From Candidatus Heimdallarchaeota archaeon (GTDB taxonomy: Archaea > Asgardarchaeota > Heimdallarchaeia > Hodarchaeales > Hodarchaeaceae), in assembly GCA_020353515.1 (NCBI GenBank), contig CP070695.1:1524284-1588283 (forward strand): a DNA stretch of 64,000 nucleotides. Reading direction: 5' to 3'. The notes beneath the pieces were generated by a model. That model made no database searches. It was not told the origin of the DNA and saw nothing but the letters and a program-made list of their open reading frames with translations. Numbering within the stretch: position 1 is the stretch's first letter; every line of letters starts with the position of its first letter. This document shows positions 41,243-48,816 of this stretch, piece after piece. The position numbers and the translations under genes are program-made.

Positions 41243-41653
41243 ATGTCTAAACTCGTGATAGTATGCGATTCTGGAGCAACCGAGAAGCTTCAAACAGCTG
41301 CGTTGGTCGCTTCTGGTGCGATAACAAGTGATTACGAGGTGTTCATCTTCTTCATGCATGATGCTGTTTATGCCTTGAAAAAAGATGCTCCCCCTGAACC
41401 TGATGTTGCTAGTGTGTTTCCAGAAGTGTCAGATAAGATTAATCAAGCACGACAAGAGGGTAAACTGATTCATTGGAAGGAATTGTTGGAAGATCTCAAG
41501 GATCTCGGTGACCTTCGAATTACCGCTTGTGTACAAATCACTGAAATATTGGGGTTGGAGAAAGAAGATCTTTTACCTTTCGTGGATGATGTTGCTGGGG
41601 TAAATACCTTAGCAGAGGAAGCCATGAAAGCTGATCAAGTTATTACGATTTAA
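41243..41653 (+). CDS. DsrE/DsrF-like sulfur-relay protein
   Basis: A 136-residue DsrE-superfamily protein shorter than DsrE2. It opens KLVIVCDSGATEKLQTAALVASGA, has FIFFMHDAVYAL, and a Cys in ITACVQITEILGLEKEDLLPFVDDVAGV, which would carry sulfur. It probably works with the two TusA proteins on either side. The start has AAGGAA upstream. Its exact partner and direction of sulfur flow cannot be read from sequence. Confidence 0.85.
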   Translation: MSKLVIVCDSGATEKLQTAALVASGAITSDYEVFIFFMHDAVYALKKDAPPEPDVASVFPEVSDKINQARQEGKLIHWKELLEDLKDLGDLRITACVQITEILGLEKEDLLPFVDDVAGVNTLAEEAMKADQVITI

Positions 41654-41664
41654 AGGTGAAAAAT

Positions 41665-41907
41665 ATGAATCAAGAAATTATTGCTGATCAAGTAATTGAT
41701 GCTCGTGGAAGTTACTGTCCTGGTCCTTTAATGGAATTGATCAAAGCGATCAAGAAAGGCGAGGTCGGCAAAATCTACGAAGTATGGAGTAAAGATGCTG
41801 GTTCCATTCGGGACATTCCCAAATGGGTAACTAAAGCCAAACATGAGATGGTTGGAATTTTTGAAGAAAACGGCCATACTCGCTTTGTTGTCAAAAAAGT
41901 ACGATGA
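41665..41907 (+). CDS. tusA: TusA-like sulfur carrier 2
   Basis: An 80-residue TusA-family protein with the CPGP motif (GSYCPGPLMELIKAIKKG), a variant of CPxP, and the same SKDAGSIRDIPKWVTKAKHE middle as TusA1. Two different TusA proteins in one operon suggest dedicated partners. ATG 41665 follows AAAGGTGA well; GTG 41656 is an alternative. Its 3' end overlaps an upstream open stretch of the next gene, whose real start is at 41939. Confidence 0.9.
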   Translation: MNQEIIADQVIDARGSYCPGPLMELIKAIKKGEVGKIYEVWSKDAGSIRDIPKWVTKAKHEMVGIFEENGHTRFVVKKVR

Positions 41908-41938
41908 ATGCCCTTACTGTGTTACAGGAGATTTTAAT

Positions 41939-43093
41939 ATGAGTTTAACTGATAAGAAACCCCACATAGTCATTCTCGGTGGTGGTACTGGAGGCGTCAT
42001 CGTTGCTAATCTTTTAGGTCGAAAAGCCAAAAAGCTGGCTAAAATTACCCTTGTGTCTAAGAAAGAGAATGTTTTTTATGAGCCAGATCTGATTTATCGG
42101 ATTTTCGATAAAAAAGAAACGAAGAAACAATATAGACCATTGCGTAACGTTGTCAACAAAAATGTTTCAATTCTTACTGAAGAAGTGGTTCATTTAGATC
42201 CAAAGAATCAAGTCGTCCAATTCAAAAGTGGCAATGACATTTCTTATGATTGGTTAGTTATCGCTACGGGTGCTCATTATGATTATGACAGTGTTCCTGG
42301 TTATGCTGGTGAAGCTCATCACTTTTACAGCGAGGAAGCAGCCCTAAAATTACGAGATGCCTTAGAAAATTTCAAAGGTGGAGATATAGTCACTGGTGTT
42401 GCAGATTTACCTTACAAATGTCCTATTGCACCGATTGAAGTCACATTCATGTTATATCACTATTTCAAACGTCGAAAAATGCTAGAACAAGTCAATCTCC
42501 ATTACCTAAGCCCACTTGGAGGAGCTTTTTCAATCGAGCAAGCTTCTGAAAAATTCGAGAAACAATTCGAGAAAAAAGGGATTGAACTTCATGAATTCTT
42601 CAACACTGAGGAAATTTTTTCAGAGAAGAAGGTTGTATCTTCTCTAGAAGGTGAAGAAGTTAATTATGATCTGTTAATACTCGTTCCTCCACACAAGGGA
42701 GCAACCTACATTGATGATCGTGAATTGGCAAATGCCGAGGGTTGGATTCTTGTCGACCAAGAACGGATGCAATCAACAGCTTATCCAAATGTTTTTGCTG
42801 TAGGTGACACTACAGAGTTACCAATATCTAAAGCTGGTTCTACTGCTCATTATCAGGCAAAAATTGCCGCTAAGAACATCCTAAGATTGATTAAAGAAGG
42901 AAAGCTGAATGCTAAATATAATGGACATGCTCAGTGTTTTGTGATGATGGGATTAACTTCAGCCATGGTGTTAGATTTCACGTACACCCGTCCTCCTCTC
43001 CGTATAGGATACATTCCAAATAGATTATTTTACTACATCAAAAAATATTTCAGCCGTTTCTTTTTCCGTGGAGTTCTCAGTGGTAGAGTTTAA
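41939..43093 (+). CDS. Sulfide:quinone oxidoreductase-like flavoprotein
   Basis: A roughly 384-residue NAD(P)/FAD-type oxidoreductase of the SQR/FCSD group. It has an FAD-binding GGGTGGVIVANLL at the start, LVIATGAHYDYDSV, a PYKCPIAPIEVTFM stretch whose Cys matches the first active-site cysteine, VFAVGDTTELP (FAD-binding Asp) and a late AQCFVMMG Cys. The end has a basic, hydrophobic segment (FYYIKKYFSRFFF) suited to peripheral membrane binding. ATG 41939 is fixed by AGGAG and the family N terminus. It would oxidise sulfide or persulfide and feed the TusA/DsrE relay. Confidence 0.85.
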   Translation: MSLTDKKPHIVILGGGTGGVIVANLLGRKAKKLAKITLVSKKENVFYEPDLIYRIFDKKETKKQYRPLRNVVNKNVSILTEEVVHLDPKNQVVQFKSGNDISYDWLVIATGAHYDYDSVPGYAGEAHHFYSEEAALKLRDALENFKGGDIVTGVADLPYKCPIAPIEVTFMLYHYFKRRKMLEQVNLHYLSPLGGAFSIEQASEKFEKQFEKKGIELHEFFNTEEIFSEKKVVSSLEGEEVNYDLLILVPPHKGATYIDDRELANAEGWILVDQERMQSTAYPNVFAVGDTTELPISKAGSTAHYQAKIAAKNILRLIKEGKLNAKYNGHAQCFVMMGLTSAMVLDFTYTRPPLRIGYIPNRLFYYIKKYFSRFFFRGVLSGRV

Positions 43094-43104
43094 ATATCAA
43101 TACT

Positions 43105-43686
43105 ATGTCAAATAGCAAGGTTAGATTCTTAATGTTGGATGAAAAAGACAAAGAGATTATTGATCACTTTCAGAAAAATCCTCGAGACTCATTCACTCAA
43201 GCTGCTAAAGAACTTGGTATGGCCAAGGGGACAGTGAAGAGACGATATGACAATCTAGTTGAAAAAAGACTGATTTCTGAAGGGATTGGATTAAACCTCT
43301 CCCAATTGAAATTCAGTCATGCTTTGTCTTTTATTGAAATCACAGATCCAGATACTGAGAAAGCAATCCTTGATTATTTCTATGAGTGTCCCCTTGTTAC
43401 AGCCATTTTTTCCCTCTCTGGTTTCGAGTACAATATTGTAGTCTGTCTTGTTGCCGATACCCGAGAAAAAATCACCACATTTATCGACACATTCCCCCTC
43501 AGTCATCTTCCAGGAGTTAAACGTAGGAATAGCTTTTTTGTCAAGGAGTCAGAAGGTTTTTCAGAGAAACCTTTTTGGCTTTTCTTTCCCAATGGTTCTA
43601 AAAAAATATTCAAACAATACGATTGTCAAGACAAGTGTGGTGCTTGTGGGGTTATCGAACGGATCACTGAAAAAGCCGAACCTTAA
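43105..43686 (+). CDS. Lrp/AsnC-type regulator with C-terminal Cys motif
   Basis: A 193-residue regulator. Residues 14-65 are a winged helix (KEIIDHFQKNPRDSFTQAAKELGMAKGTVKRRYDNLVEKRL). The middle is a ligand-binding-like alpha/beta part, and the last 30 residues hold CQDKCGACG, a C-x3-C-x2-C motif that may bind a metal or react with sulfur species. Location at the end of the sulfur operon makes it the likely sulfide/persulfide-sensing regulator of that operon. ATG 43105 may be replaced by a later Met at 43132. Confidence 0.75.
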   Translation: MSNSKVRFLMLDEKDKEIIDHFQKNPRDSFTQAAKELGMAKGTVKRRYDNLVEKRLISEGIGLNLSQLKFSHALSFIEITDPDTEKAILDYFYECPLVTAIFSLSGFEYNIVVCLVADTREKITTFIDTFPLSHLPGVKRRNSFFVKESEGFSEKPFWLFFPNGSKKIFKQYDCQDKCGACGVIERITEKAEP

Positions 43687-44059
43687 CTTTTTTCCCATAT
43701 TTCCTTTTTAAAACAAGAGGAAAATCCCTTTATTTACACTTGGTTAATGATTTTTTTTTATTTGAGAATTCTGAACAAGAAGGATGATTGTGTGCATGAA
43801 TCTTGTATTATAACATTCTTCTGAAATCTTGTTAATAGTGTCATGAATAGACTTCCATCCACCGCCCTTGTCTTTAAAAGTATCAAGAATAAATTACTTT
43901 GTACTTAGAGTTTCACTAAAATCATAACAATTGTTTAAAAAGTCGTATATACACTTTAATAGTTAGAAATTAGAACGTTAGCAAAACACCTTGCGCTAAG
44001 TATCGGATTTTCTGTTTAATAAGAAGTGTTGTGAGGACAAAATTAAAGTGTGAGGATAA
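43687..44059. other. Intergenic region with hdrC promoter
   Basis: After the regulator stop there is a T-rich tract (43686-43716) acting as a terminator. No convincing small gene is seen in the gap. TTTAAAAAG and TATATACAC (43935-43955) are TATA-like, and GTGAGGA-type sequences occur twice at 44030 and 44050, the second giving the GAGG ribosome site for hdrC. Confidence 0.4.
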
Positions 44060-44557
44060 ATGACAGAGTCAAACGAAGTCCTAGAAGAATTTAGAGAACT
44101 TTTTGAGATTATTAAGCTGTGTTATCAATGTGGAACATGTGCAGGTGGCTGTCCTGTCTTTAGACAATACACAGAGTTTAATCCTCGGAGAATCATGGAA
44201 AAAATACTCTTAGGCGAGTACAACGAACAGTTAATTGATGAACAACAGATTTGGTACTGTTCGATGTGTTATACTTGTAGTACTCGGTGTCCACAAGGGA
44301 TAGATATCGGCCATGTCATTACAGAAATAAAAAATCTCGCTGTCAAATTAAAAAACACTCCTCCTGGCATCGTCGCTGAGATGGAGGCAATTCTAGAAAC
44401 AGGAAGTACAGCCGCTATTTCTCAATCCATTTTAAAACGGCGAGAAAAATTAGCATTACCTGAGTTACCTAAAGCTAATCTAGATGAAATTCAGAAGCTT
44501 CTCGAGGTAACAGGCGTCGTTGAAAGCCTTAACCAATTGAAGGAGGTTTCTACTTAA
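44060..44557 (+). CDS. hdrC: HdrC-like two-[4Fe-4S] subunit
   Basis: A 165-residue HdrC-type ferredoxin-like protein with CYQCGTCAGGCP and CSMCYTCSTRCP, the two C-x2-C-x2-C-x3-CP cubane cluster sites, followed by a helical C terminus. It passes electrons between a partner and HdrB. It has a GAGG ribosome site and its stop overlaps the hdrB ATG by one base, so both are made together. No HdrA is adjacent, so it may use the HdrA at 4657 or another partner. Confidence 0.95.
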   Translation: MTESNEVLEEFRELFEIIKLCYQCGTCAGGCPVFRQYTEFNPRRIMEKILLGEYNEQLIDEQQIWYCSMCYTCSTRCPQGIDIGHVITEIKNLAVKLKNTPPGIVAEMEAILETGSTAAISQSILKRREKLALPELPKANLDEIQKLLEVTGVVESLNQLKEVST

Positions 44558-45429
44558 TGGAAAAATTTGCTTTTTTCGTTGGTTGCACAATTCCGTATAG
44601 GATCCCCTTTGTTGAGACCACTCTTCGGAGGACACTCCCCGAATTTGACATAGAACTTGTCGATTTACCTTTTGCTTGCTGCCCAGATCCTGGTGGGGCA
44701 CAAGGTTTTGATAGTATAGCATGGCATACCTTAGCAGCACGTAATCTATGTCTTGCAGAGGAACAGGATCTTAATATTATTACAGCATGCAGCGGATGTT
44801 TCGAAACACTAAAAGTGGTTAATACTCATTTGAAAAAGGATTCAGCACTAAAAGGACGGGTAAATGAGTATCTAAAGGAAGTTAATCGCGAGTTTAAAGG
44901 GTCAATAGAGGTGAAACATTTTGCTGAAGTCCTTTACGACGACGTAGGCATTGATAAAATCGCAGCCAAAGTCACCAATCCTCTTACGGAATTAAAACTA
45001 GCAACTCACACTGGTTGCCACTTTCTTAAACCCCCAGAAATCTTACAAACAGATAATCCCGAGAGACCAACTAAACTAGATGAATTGGTAGAAGCTTTAG
45101 GTGCCCAGTCTGTTCCTTATTTGAATAAACTCGCGTGTTGTGGCGCTGGAACACGGGGTGTGAATGAAGATACAGCCTATGCTATGGCCCATGAAAAAAT
45201 AGTGGGAGCTGAACGAGCAAAAGTAGATGCCCTTGTTACAGTGTGTCCAACCTGTTTTCAACAATATGATGTTGGCCAAAGGTTAATGGCTAAGCAGTTT
45301 GAAAAAACCAATCTTCCAGTATTTGTGTATCCTGAATTGCTAGGATTGAGTATGGGTATGGATTTCAGTACTGGTTTTAAAATGCATTCTATTAAAGTTA
45401 CCCCAATCCTAGAAATGATAACAGGCTGA
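44557..45429 (+). CDS. hdrB: HdrB-like noncubane-cluster subunit
   Basis: A 290-residue HdrB-type protein with two CCG-type sites: GCTIPYR, ACCPDP and ACSGC in the first half, and TGCHFL, ACCGAG and CPTC in the second. These cysteines build two noncubane [4Fe-4S] clusters that cleave a disulfide in methanogen HdrB. Both are intact here, unlike in the HdrD-like protein at 3477. AAGGAGG lies before the ATG. Beside TusA/DsrE genes it may handle persulfide or disulfide substrates. Confidence 0.95.
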   Translation: MEKFAFFVGCTIPYRIPFVETTLRRTLPEFDIELVDLPFACCPDPGGAQGFDSIAWHTLAARNLCLAEEQDLNIITACSGCFETLKVVNTHLKKDSALKGRVNEYLKEVNREFKGSIEVKHFAEVLYDDVGIDKIAAKVTNPLTELKLATHTGCHFLKPPEILQTDNPERPTKLDELVEALGAQSVPYLNKLACCGAGTRGVNEDTAYAMAHEKIVGAERAKVDALVTVCPTCFQQYDVGQRLMAKQFEKTNLPVFVYPELLGLSMGMDFSTGFKMHSIKVTPILEMITG

Positions 45430-45456
45430 GATTAGCCAGACAATTGATAAATTTCA

Positions 45457-45484
45457 TGGGTTTCGTACCCAATTTCCTTTTTTT
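45457..45484 (+). terminator. Hairpin terminator after hdrB
   Basis: TGGGT (45457-45461) pairs with ACCCA (45467-45471) around TTCGT, followed by ATTTCC and a T-run. This fits a short stem terminator for the hdrCB transcript. Confidence 0.5.
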
Positions 45485-45531
45485 CACTAGATCAGGAATC
45501 TTTCTGGAAAAATTAGATTAGTTGGCCTTCA

Positions 45532-45942
45532 ATGTCAAAAAGAACTGTGTTTGAAATAGGATTAATGCATGATGGATTCTCTGTTATCCGAAGACAATTT
45601 TTTGAGTCTGCAGATTTATATCGAAACCCCATTCTTGTTGGTGAACTTCTATCAGCCATCCAACGTTTCTCCACGACATCTTATTCTAAAATCCCTGAAG
45701 TGTTTCAAATAGAGGGATTCACTACCAGTCTGTACCGATTCGAATGTGGAGGAGAAGAGAATTCTTATCTTCTTTATGCAATTTATCAAGCAAACACAGA
45801 ATATATACGAAAAACACTTATGAGACTAGCGATAGAATTAAAAACTTACGATACTATTCTCCTACATTGGAACATAGACACTGAAAGCTTAAGAAATCTC
45901 TATCCGATTTTTGATGAACTATTTCTCCCATTCAACAGGTGA
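45532..45942 (+). CDS. Putative longin/roadblock-like small protein
   Basis: A 136-residue protein. The order is a strand with ETTVFEIGLMHDGFSVIRRQFF-like features (GLMHDGFSVIR), then a helix PILVGELLSAIQRFS, then IPEVFQIEGFTTSLYRF and a final helix. This resembles the small longin/roadblock-fold proteins common in Asgard archaea, where a DG turn and a LISALQSF helix recur. Assignment rests on pattern memory. If right, it could partner a small GTPase such as the Rag-like one at 974. It has no close neighbour on the same strand before the DUF5320 gene. Confidence 0.45.
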   Translation: MSKRTVFEIGLMHDGFSVIRRQFFESADLYRNPILVGELLSAIQRFSTTSYSKIPEVFQIEGFTTSLYRFECGGEENSYLLYAIYQANTEYIRKTLMRLAIELKTYDTILLHWNIDTESLRNLYPIFDELFLPFNR

Positions 45943-46059
45943 GAAATCTCCTAAGTTACATTTATAGTAAACTAAACGAACAAAAGTCGCATTATCTTAT
46001 CAAATAATCATTGAAATTATCATTCTCAAAATATATCCTGAAGGGGAGGCTCCTTAAAG

Positions 46060-46100
46060 TTTTGTGCAAATGCACAAAATATATATAATAGTTTTGTGCA
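46060..46100 (+). promoter_or_regulatory. Palindromic operator and TATA box of the DUF5320 gene
   Basis: TTTTGTGCA (46060-46068) and its exact reverse complement TGCACAAAA (46071-46079), two bases apart, form a perfect 20-base palindrome. TATATATAATA (46080-46090) follows, and a third half-site TTTTGTGCA lies at 46092-46100. The repeat around the TATA box is a textbook operator. No copy was found elsewhere in the window. Confidence 0.6.
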
Positions 46101-46119
46101 ATAGCTCATAGGTGATATA

Positions 46120-46476
46120 ATGCCTAGAGGAGATAAAACTGGACCAAGAGGTCTTGGAACGAAAACTGGCCGAGGTTTAGGATATTGTAGTGGATATTCT
46201 TCTCCTGGATATACCAAAGGTCCAGGTATGGGCATGGCTTGGGGAGGAGGTCGGGGTCATGGACGGATAAGAGGAGGAGGTTGGGGGCGCGATCCTAATT
46301 TCATGCCACATCCCATTCAATATACAGGAGTTGTTCCTCCATATCCAATAAGCCCTGATAGACTTGACCCAGAGGAAGAGTCAAAATATCTAGAACAGAC
46401 ACTGACCAATCTAAAAAATGAGATTAAATATATAGAGAATAGATTAGAAGAATTGGCTAGCGAAGAGAAAGAATAG
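46120..46476 (+). CDS. DUF5320 family protein
   Basis: A 118-residue protein with the DUF5320 start MPRGDKTGPRGLGTKTGRG, then a GYCSGY segment, a Gly/Met/Trp/Arg-rich middle (GPGMGMAWGGGRGHGRIRGG) and a coiled-coil-like helical end (EYLEQTLTNLKNEIKYIENRLEEL). Members are small and often lie near NifX/NifB-type and radical-SAM genes; the function is unknown and metal binding is suspected. GGTGAT precedes the ATG, and its promoter has a perfect palindromic operator. Confidence 0.85.
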   Translation: MPRGDKTGPRGLGTKTGRGLGYCSGYSSPGYTKGPGMGMAWGGGRGHGRIRGGGWGRDPNFMPHPIQYTGVVPPYPISPDRLDPEEESKYLEQTLTNLKNEIKYIENRLEELASEEKE

Positions 46477-46559
46477 TTACTTCTTCATAGCTAATTCTTA
46501 CTCCTTTTTACTGATTACGTCGTAAAAGTAGGCTTTGACGACCTATTATGAAAGATTTT

Positions 46560-47120
46560 CTAAGCAGCATCACGGAATATTTCGTGGTAGAGGGCTTTAC
46601 CAATCTGGAAGGTTCGAATATTATTCTCGCTATTTCGCATATTATTGAAAACTTGGATGTACTGATCCTCTGTTAGGTCAATGGCCTTTTTCTTTTTCAG
46701 ATGTTCAGAGAGGAATCCTAGAGAAAGAATGTTGACAGCTCCAGTCACTTTGTTCTCATCAGCTCGTTTAGTAATGGGAACTCGATGAAACGGGGTCTTG
46801 ATAATTTTTTCAGCTGTTTCATCAATTGAGTCAGAATCGATAAAACAGGTTGTTGTATCACTCACACATTCTGTAGCTCGTTCGAATCCTTTTTGGTCAA
46901 TTGCAACAAAAAAATCGGCGTCTGCATCACAATATGGATAAGCAATTGGTTCAGTGCTTAGGACAACATCACAAAAGATGGGTCCACCACGAACTGAAGG
47001 GGTATAATCAACAGAGAGCGTAGCGTGGTATTTGGCAACCATAGCAACTCGGACCAATGCGCTTCCTAAAAATTTAATACCCTGCCCACCACGTCCACTG
47101 AATCGGAATTTTACCTTCAT
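46560..47120 (-). CDS. Orphan 2-oxoacid:ferredoxin oxidoreductase gamma subunit
   Basis: A 186-residue KorC/PorC-type subunit. It starts FRFSGRGGQGIKFLGSAL, the Gly-rich CoA/TPP-side motif of the gamma domain, and has DYTPSVRGGPIFCDVVLS and DADADFFVAIDQKGF, as in ketoisovalerate or 2-oxoglutarate ferredoxin oxidoreductases. Such a subunit normally sits with alpha, beta and delta partners, but none is adjacent here, so it must work with partners encoded elsewhere or act alone. The terminus toward the next plus-strand gene is convergent with the DUF5320 gene. Confidence 0.85.
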   Translation of the reverse strand: MKVKFRFSGRGGQGIKFLGSALVRVAMVAKYHATLSVDYTPSVRGGPIFCDVVLSTEPIAYPYCDADADFFVAIDQKGFERATECVSDTTTCFIDSDSIDETAEKIIKTPFHRVPITKRADENKVTGAVNILSLGFLSEHLKKKKAIDLTEDQYIQVFNNMRNSENNIRTFQIGKALYHEIFRDAA

Positions 47121-47248
47121 GATTTTATCCCTTATTAATTTTCTGGATTTTTAAAAGGGATAATTCTCCCTCCCTACTTAAATATTTTGGGGATTGAACT
47201 AGACACGAATAGTTATTTGTAGGATACAAAGTGAAATTGAGAGGGAGT

Positions 47249-47704
47249 TCAGGAAAGATGATCGTAGATCTTTTGCTCTTTAATAAGAACTTCGATATCT
47301 TCGATTCCTGAGAACTTCCTTAATTCACTAACGAAGTAATCTAGGTCTTGTTTACTCTTACTGAGAACTTCGAGAATGAATGAACTTTCTCCATTGGATC
47401 TATACAGAGACATTAACTTACAATCCTCCGTTTTACAGAGAAAAGGAAGTTGATCGATTTGGGCGTAGGATTCGTAACTAGGTTCTAAATGGAACTTTAT
47501 AATGGCTTGGCCATTAAAGCCAAGATTCTCTGGGTCAGTAACAACACGAAAACCTTGAATTATTCCCTCCTCTCGTAATCGACGAACTCTATTACGAACA
47601 GTTCCTTCAGTTCGTTTTATTTTCTTTGCAATAGTAGTAAATTTGGTTCTTCCATCCCGATTGAGGATTTCGAGTATTTCTCGATCAATTTCATCATAAA
47701 TCAT
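47249..47704 (-). CDS. Lrp/AsnC-type transcriptional regulator 2
   Basis: A 151-residue Lrp-like regulator, paralogous to the one at 21964-22419 with the same length and much shared sequence (IDREILEILNRDGRTKFTTIAKKI, RTEGTVRNRVRRLREEG). It has the winged helix and an AsnC ligand domain. Upstream it has tandem TAATTAACAATA repeats (47728-47739, 47742-47753) that could be its own operator. It lies between the gamma-subunit gene and the heme O synthase gene, both on the same strand; either could be a target. Confidence 0.9.
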   Translation of the reverse strand: MIYDEIDREILEILNRDGRTKFTTIAKKIKRTEGTVRNRVRRLREEGIIQGFRVVTDPENLGFNGQAIIKFHLEPSYESYAQIDQLPFLCKTEDCKLMSLYRSNGESSFILEVLSKSKQDLDYFVSELRKFSGIEDIEVLIKEQKIYDHLS

Positions 47705-47727
47705 CTTTTATCACCGTATTTAATTTG

Positions 47728-47753
47728 TAATTAACAATAGTTAATTAACAATA
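47728..47753. repeat. Tandem TAATTAACAATA repeats before the Lrp2 gene
   Basis: TAATTAACAATA occurs at 47728-47739 and 47742-47753, 14 bases apart, about 24-50 bases ahead of the Lrp2 start codon on its own strand. A matching pair precedes the TauE-like gene at 2961-2995 and a related sequence TTAACTATTGTTAAT is at 56474. A regulatory site is likely; autoregulation by Lrp2 is the simplest idea. Confidence 0.45.
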
Positions 47754-47822
47754 TTTAAGTTTTTCGTAATTTTCCTCCTTTCGCATTTTTACGATTTTCG
47801 TAAATAGTGGTGGCCTAATACA

Positions 47823-48782
47823 TTAGAAAAACAAGGAGGACACAACAATTCCGAAAAATAACCAAAGAAAAGCAAACCCCATAAACATTGAGGCAATTTT
47901 AAAGATCCTGAATGTTCGTTGTTCAGATGGTCTCTTAAAATTGATTCCAGTATGGTAGAGAATATAAAAACAGAAAATTAACAAAGGAAGCATTGGAAGG
48001 AAGTGAATTCCAAGAATAAAACCTGTGAATACAACAGTGATTCCGCTCAGGACAGCAGAAATAGTGATTACTCTGATAGTTTGGTTTTTATTCGTTACTA
48101 CGGGCCACATGGGGATCTTAGCATTCCTATAATCTTCTAGATTCTTTGGGATTAATGCGAGAGTCAGAATGTGTAAGGGGATCCAGGCAAGGACAAAAAA
48201 ACCAATCAATAGTGCTATCATATCAATTGTTCCTGTCACTGCAGTTCGACCAGCTATTGCAGGTAAGCCTCCTGCAATTCCTCCAAAAACGATTGAAAAT
48301 CTTGTTCGTCGTTTTAACAAGAGTGAATAAACTATAACATCAAAGAAAAATCCCATAAAAACAATAAGCATGGTAATGAAATTGAATAAAGCGCCAGAGA
48401 GAATGATCCCTACTATAACGAAAAGAATTCCATGTTTCAATGCTGTAGATGGATGAATTTTCCCACTAGGAAGTGGACGATCCTTTGTTCGCTCCATAAG
48501 GGCGTCGATATCTTGATCAATGTACATATTAAGCAAAGTGGAACCAGAGACAGCAAAAAAAAGAGACGTTGTAATCCAGATTAAATCCCAGATTTGAAGA
48601 CCACCAGGTGTGCTCCATGCACTGATTAAATAAGTAAATATTGTAGTATAAACCAGTAAAAAGGTTTGTTTACTCTTGATTAACTCACTATAAGTAGATA
48701 AAGTTAAAGGCGGATATTTTGTAATTTCCATTTTTCCATATATATAAGGAAAAGATGGCTTTTCTTGAGATATTTCTTTCAT
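47823..48782 (-). CDS. ctaB: Heme O synthase (protoheme farnesyltransferase), copy 1
   Basis: A 319-residue UbiA-family prenyltransferase with about eight or nine membrane helices. The aspartate-rich motif NMYIDQDIDALMERTKDRPLP (N-x3-D-x3-D type) and the second region WIPLHILTLALIPKNLEDYRNA match CyoE/CtaB, which attaches farnesyl to heme B to make heme O for a terminal oxidase. A second close paralogue lies at 51579. It is followed by the NapH-like ferredoxin gene on the same strand. Confidence 0.9.
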   Translation of the reverse strand: MKEISQEKPSFPYIYGKMEITKYPPLTLSTYSELIKSKQTFLLVYTTIFTYLISAWSTPGGLQIWDLIWITTSLFFAVSGSTLLNMYIDQDIDALMERTKDRPLPSGKIHPSTALKHGILFVIVGIILSGALFNFITMLIVFMGFFFDVIVYSLLLKRRTRFSIVFGGIAGGLPAIAGRTAVTGTIDMIALLIGFFVLAWIPLHILTLALIPKNLEDYRNAKIPMWPVVTNKNQTIRVITISAVLSGITVVFTGFILGIHFLPMLPLLIFCFYILYHTGINFKRPSEQRTFRIFKIASMFMGFAFLWLFFGIVVSSLFF

Positions 48783-48816
48783 TTTGTCACATCAAGGTCT
48801 TTCGATGTATTTTTCT

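Noticed and set aside
41843..41938. A start 96 bases upstream of the SQR-like gene.
   Set aside because: That ATG lies in the TusA2 coding sequence and no ribosome site precedes it; AGGAG favours 41939 and the family N terminus begins there.
46850..46880. GTTCGAATCC, the T-loop consensus of a tRNA.
   Set aside because: It lies in the middle of the gamma-subunit coding region with no stem sequences on either side.
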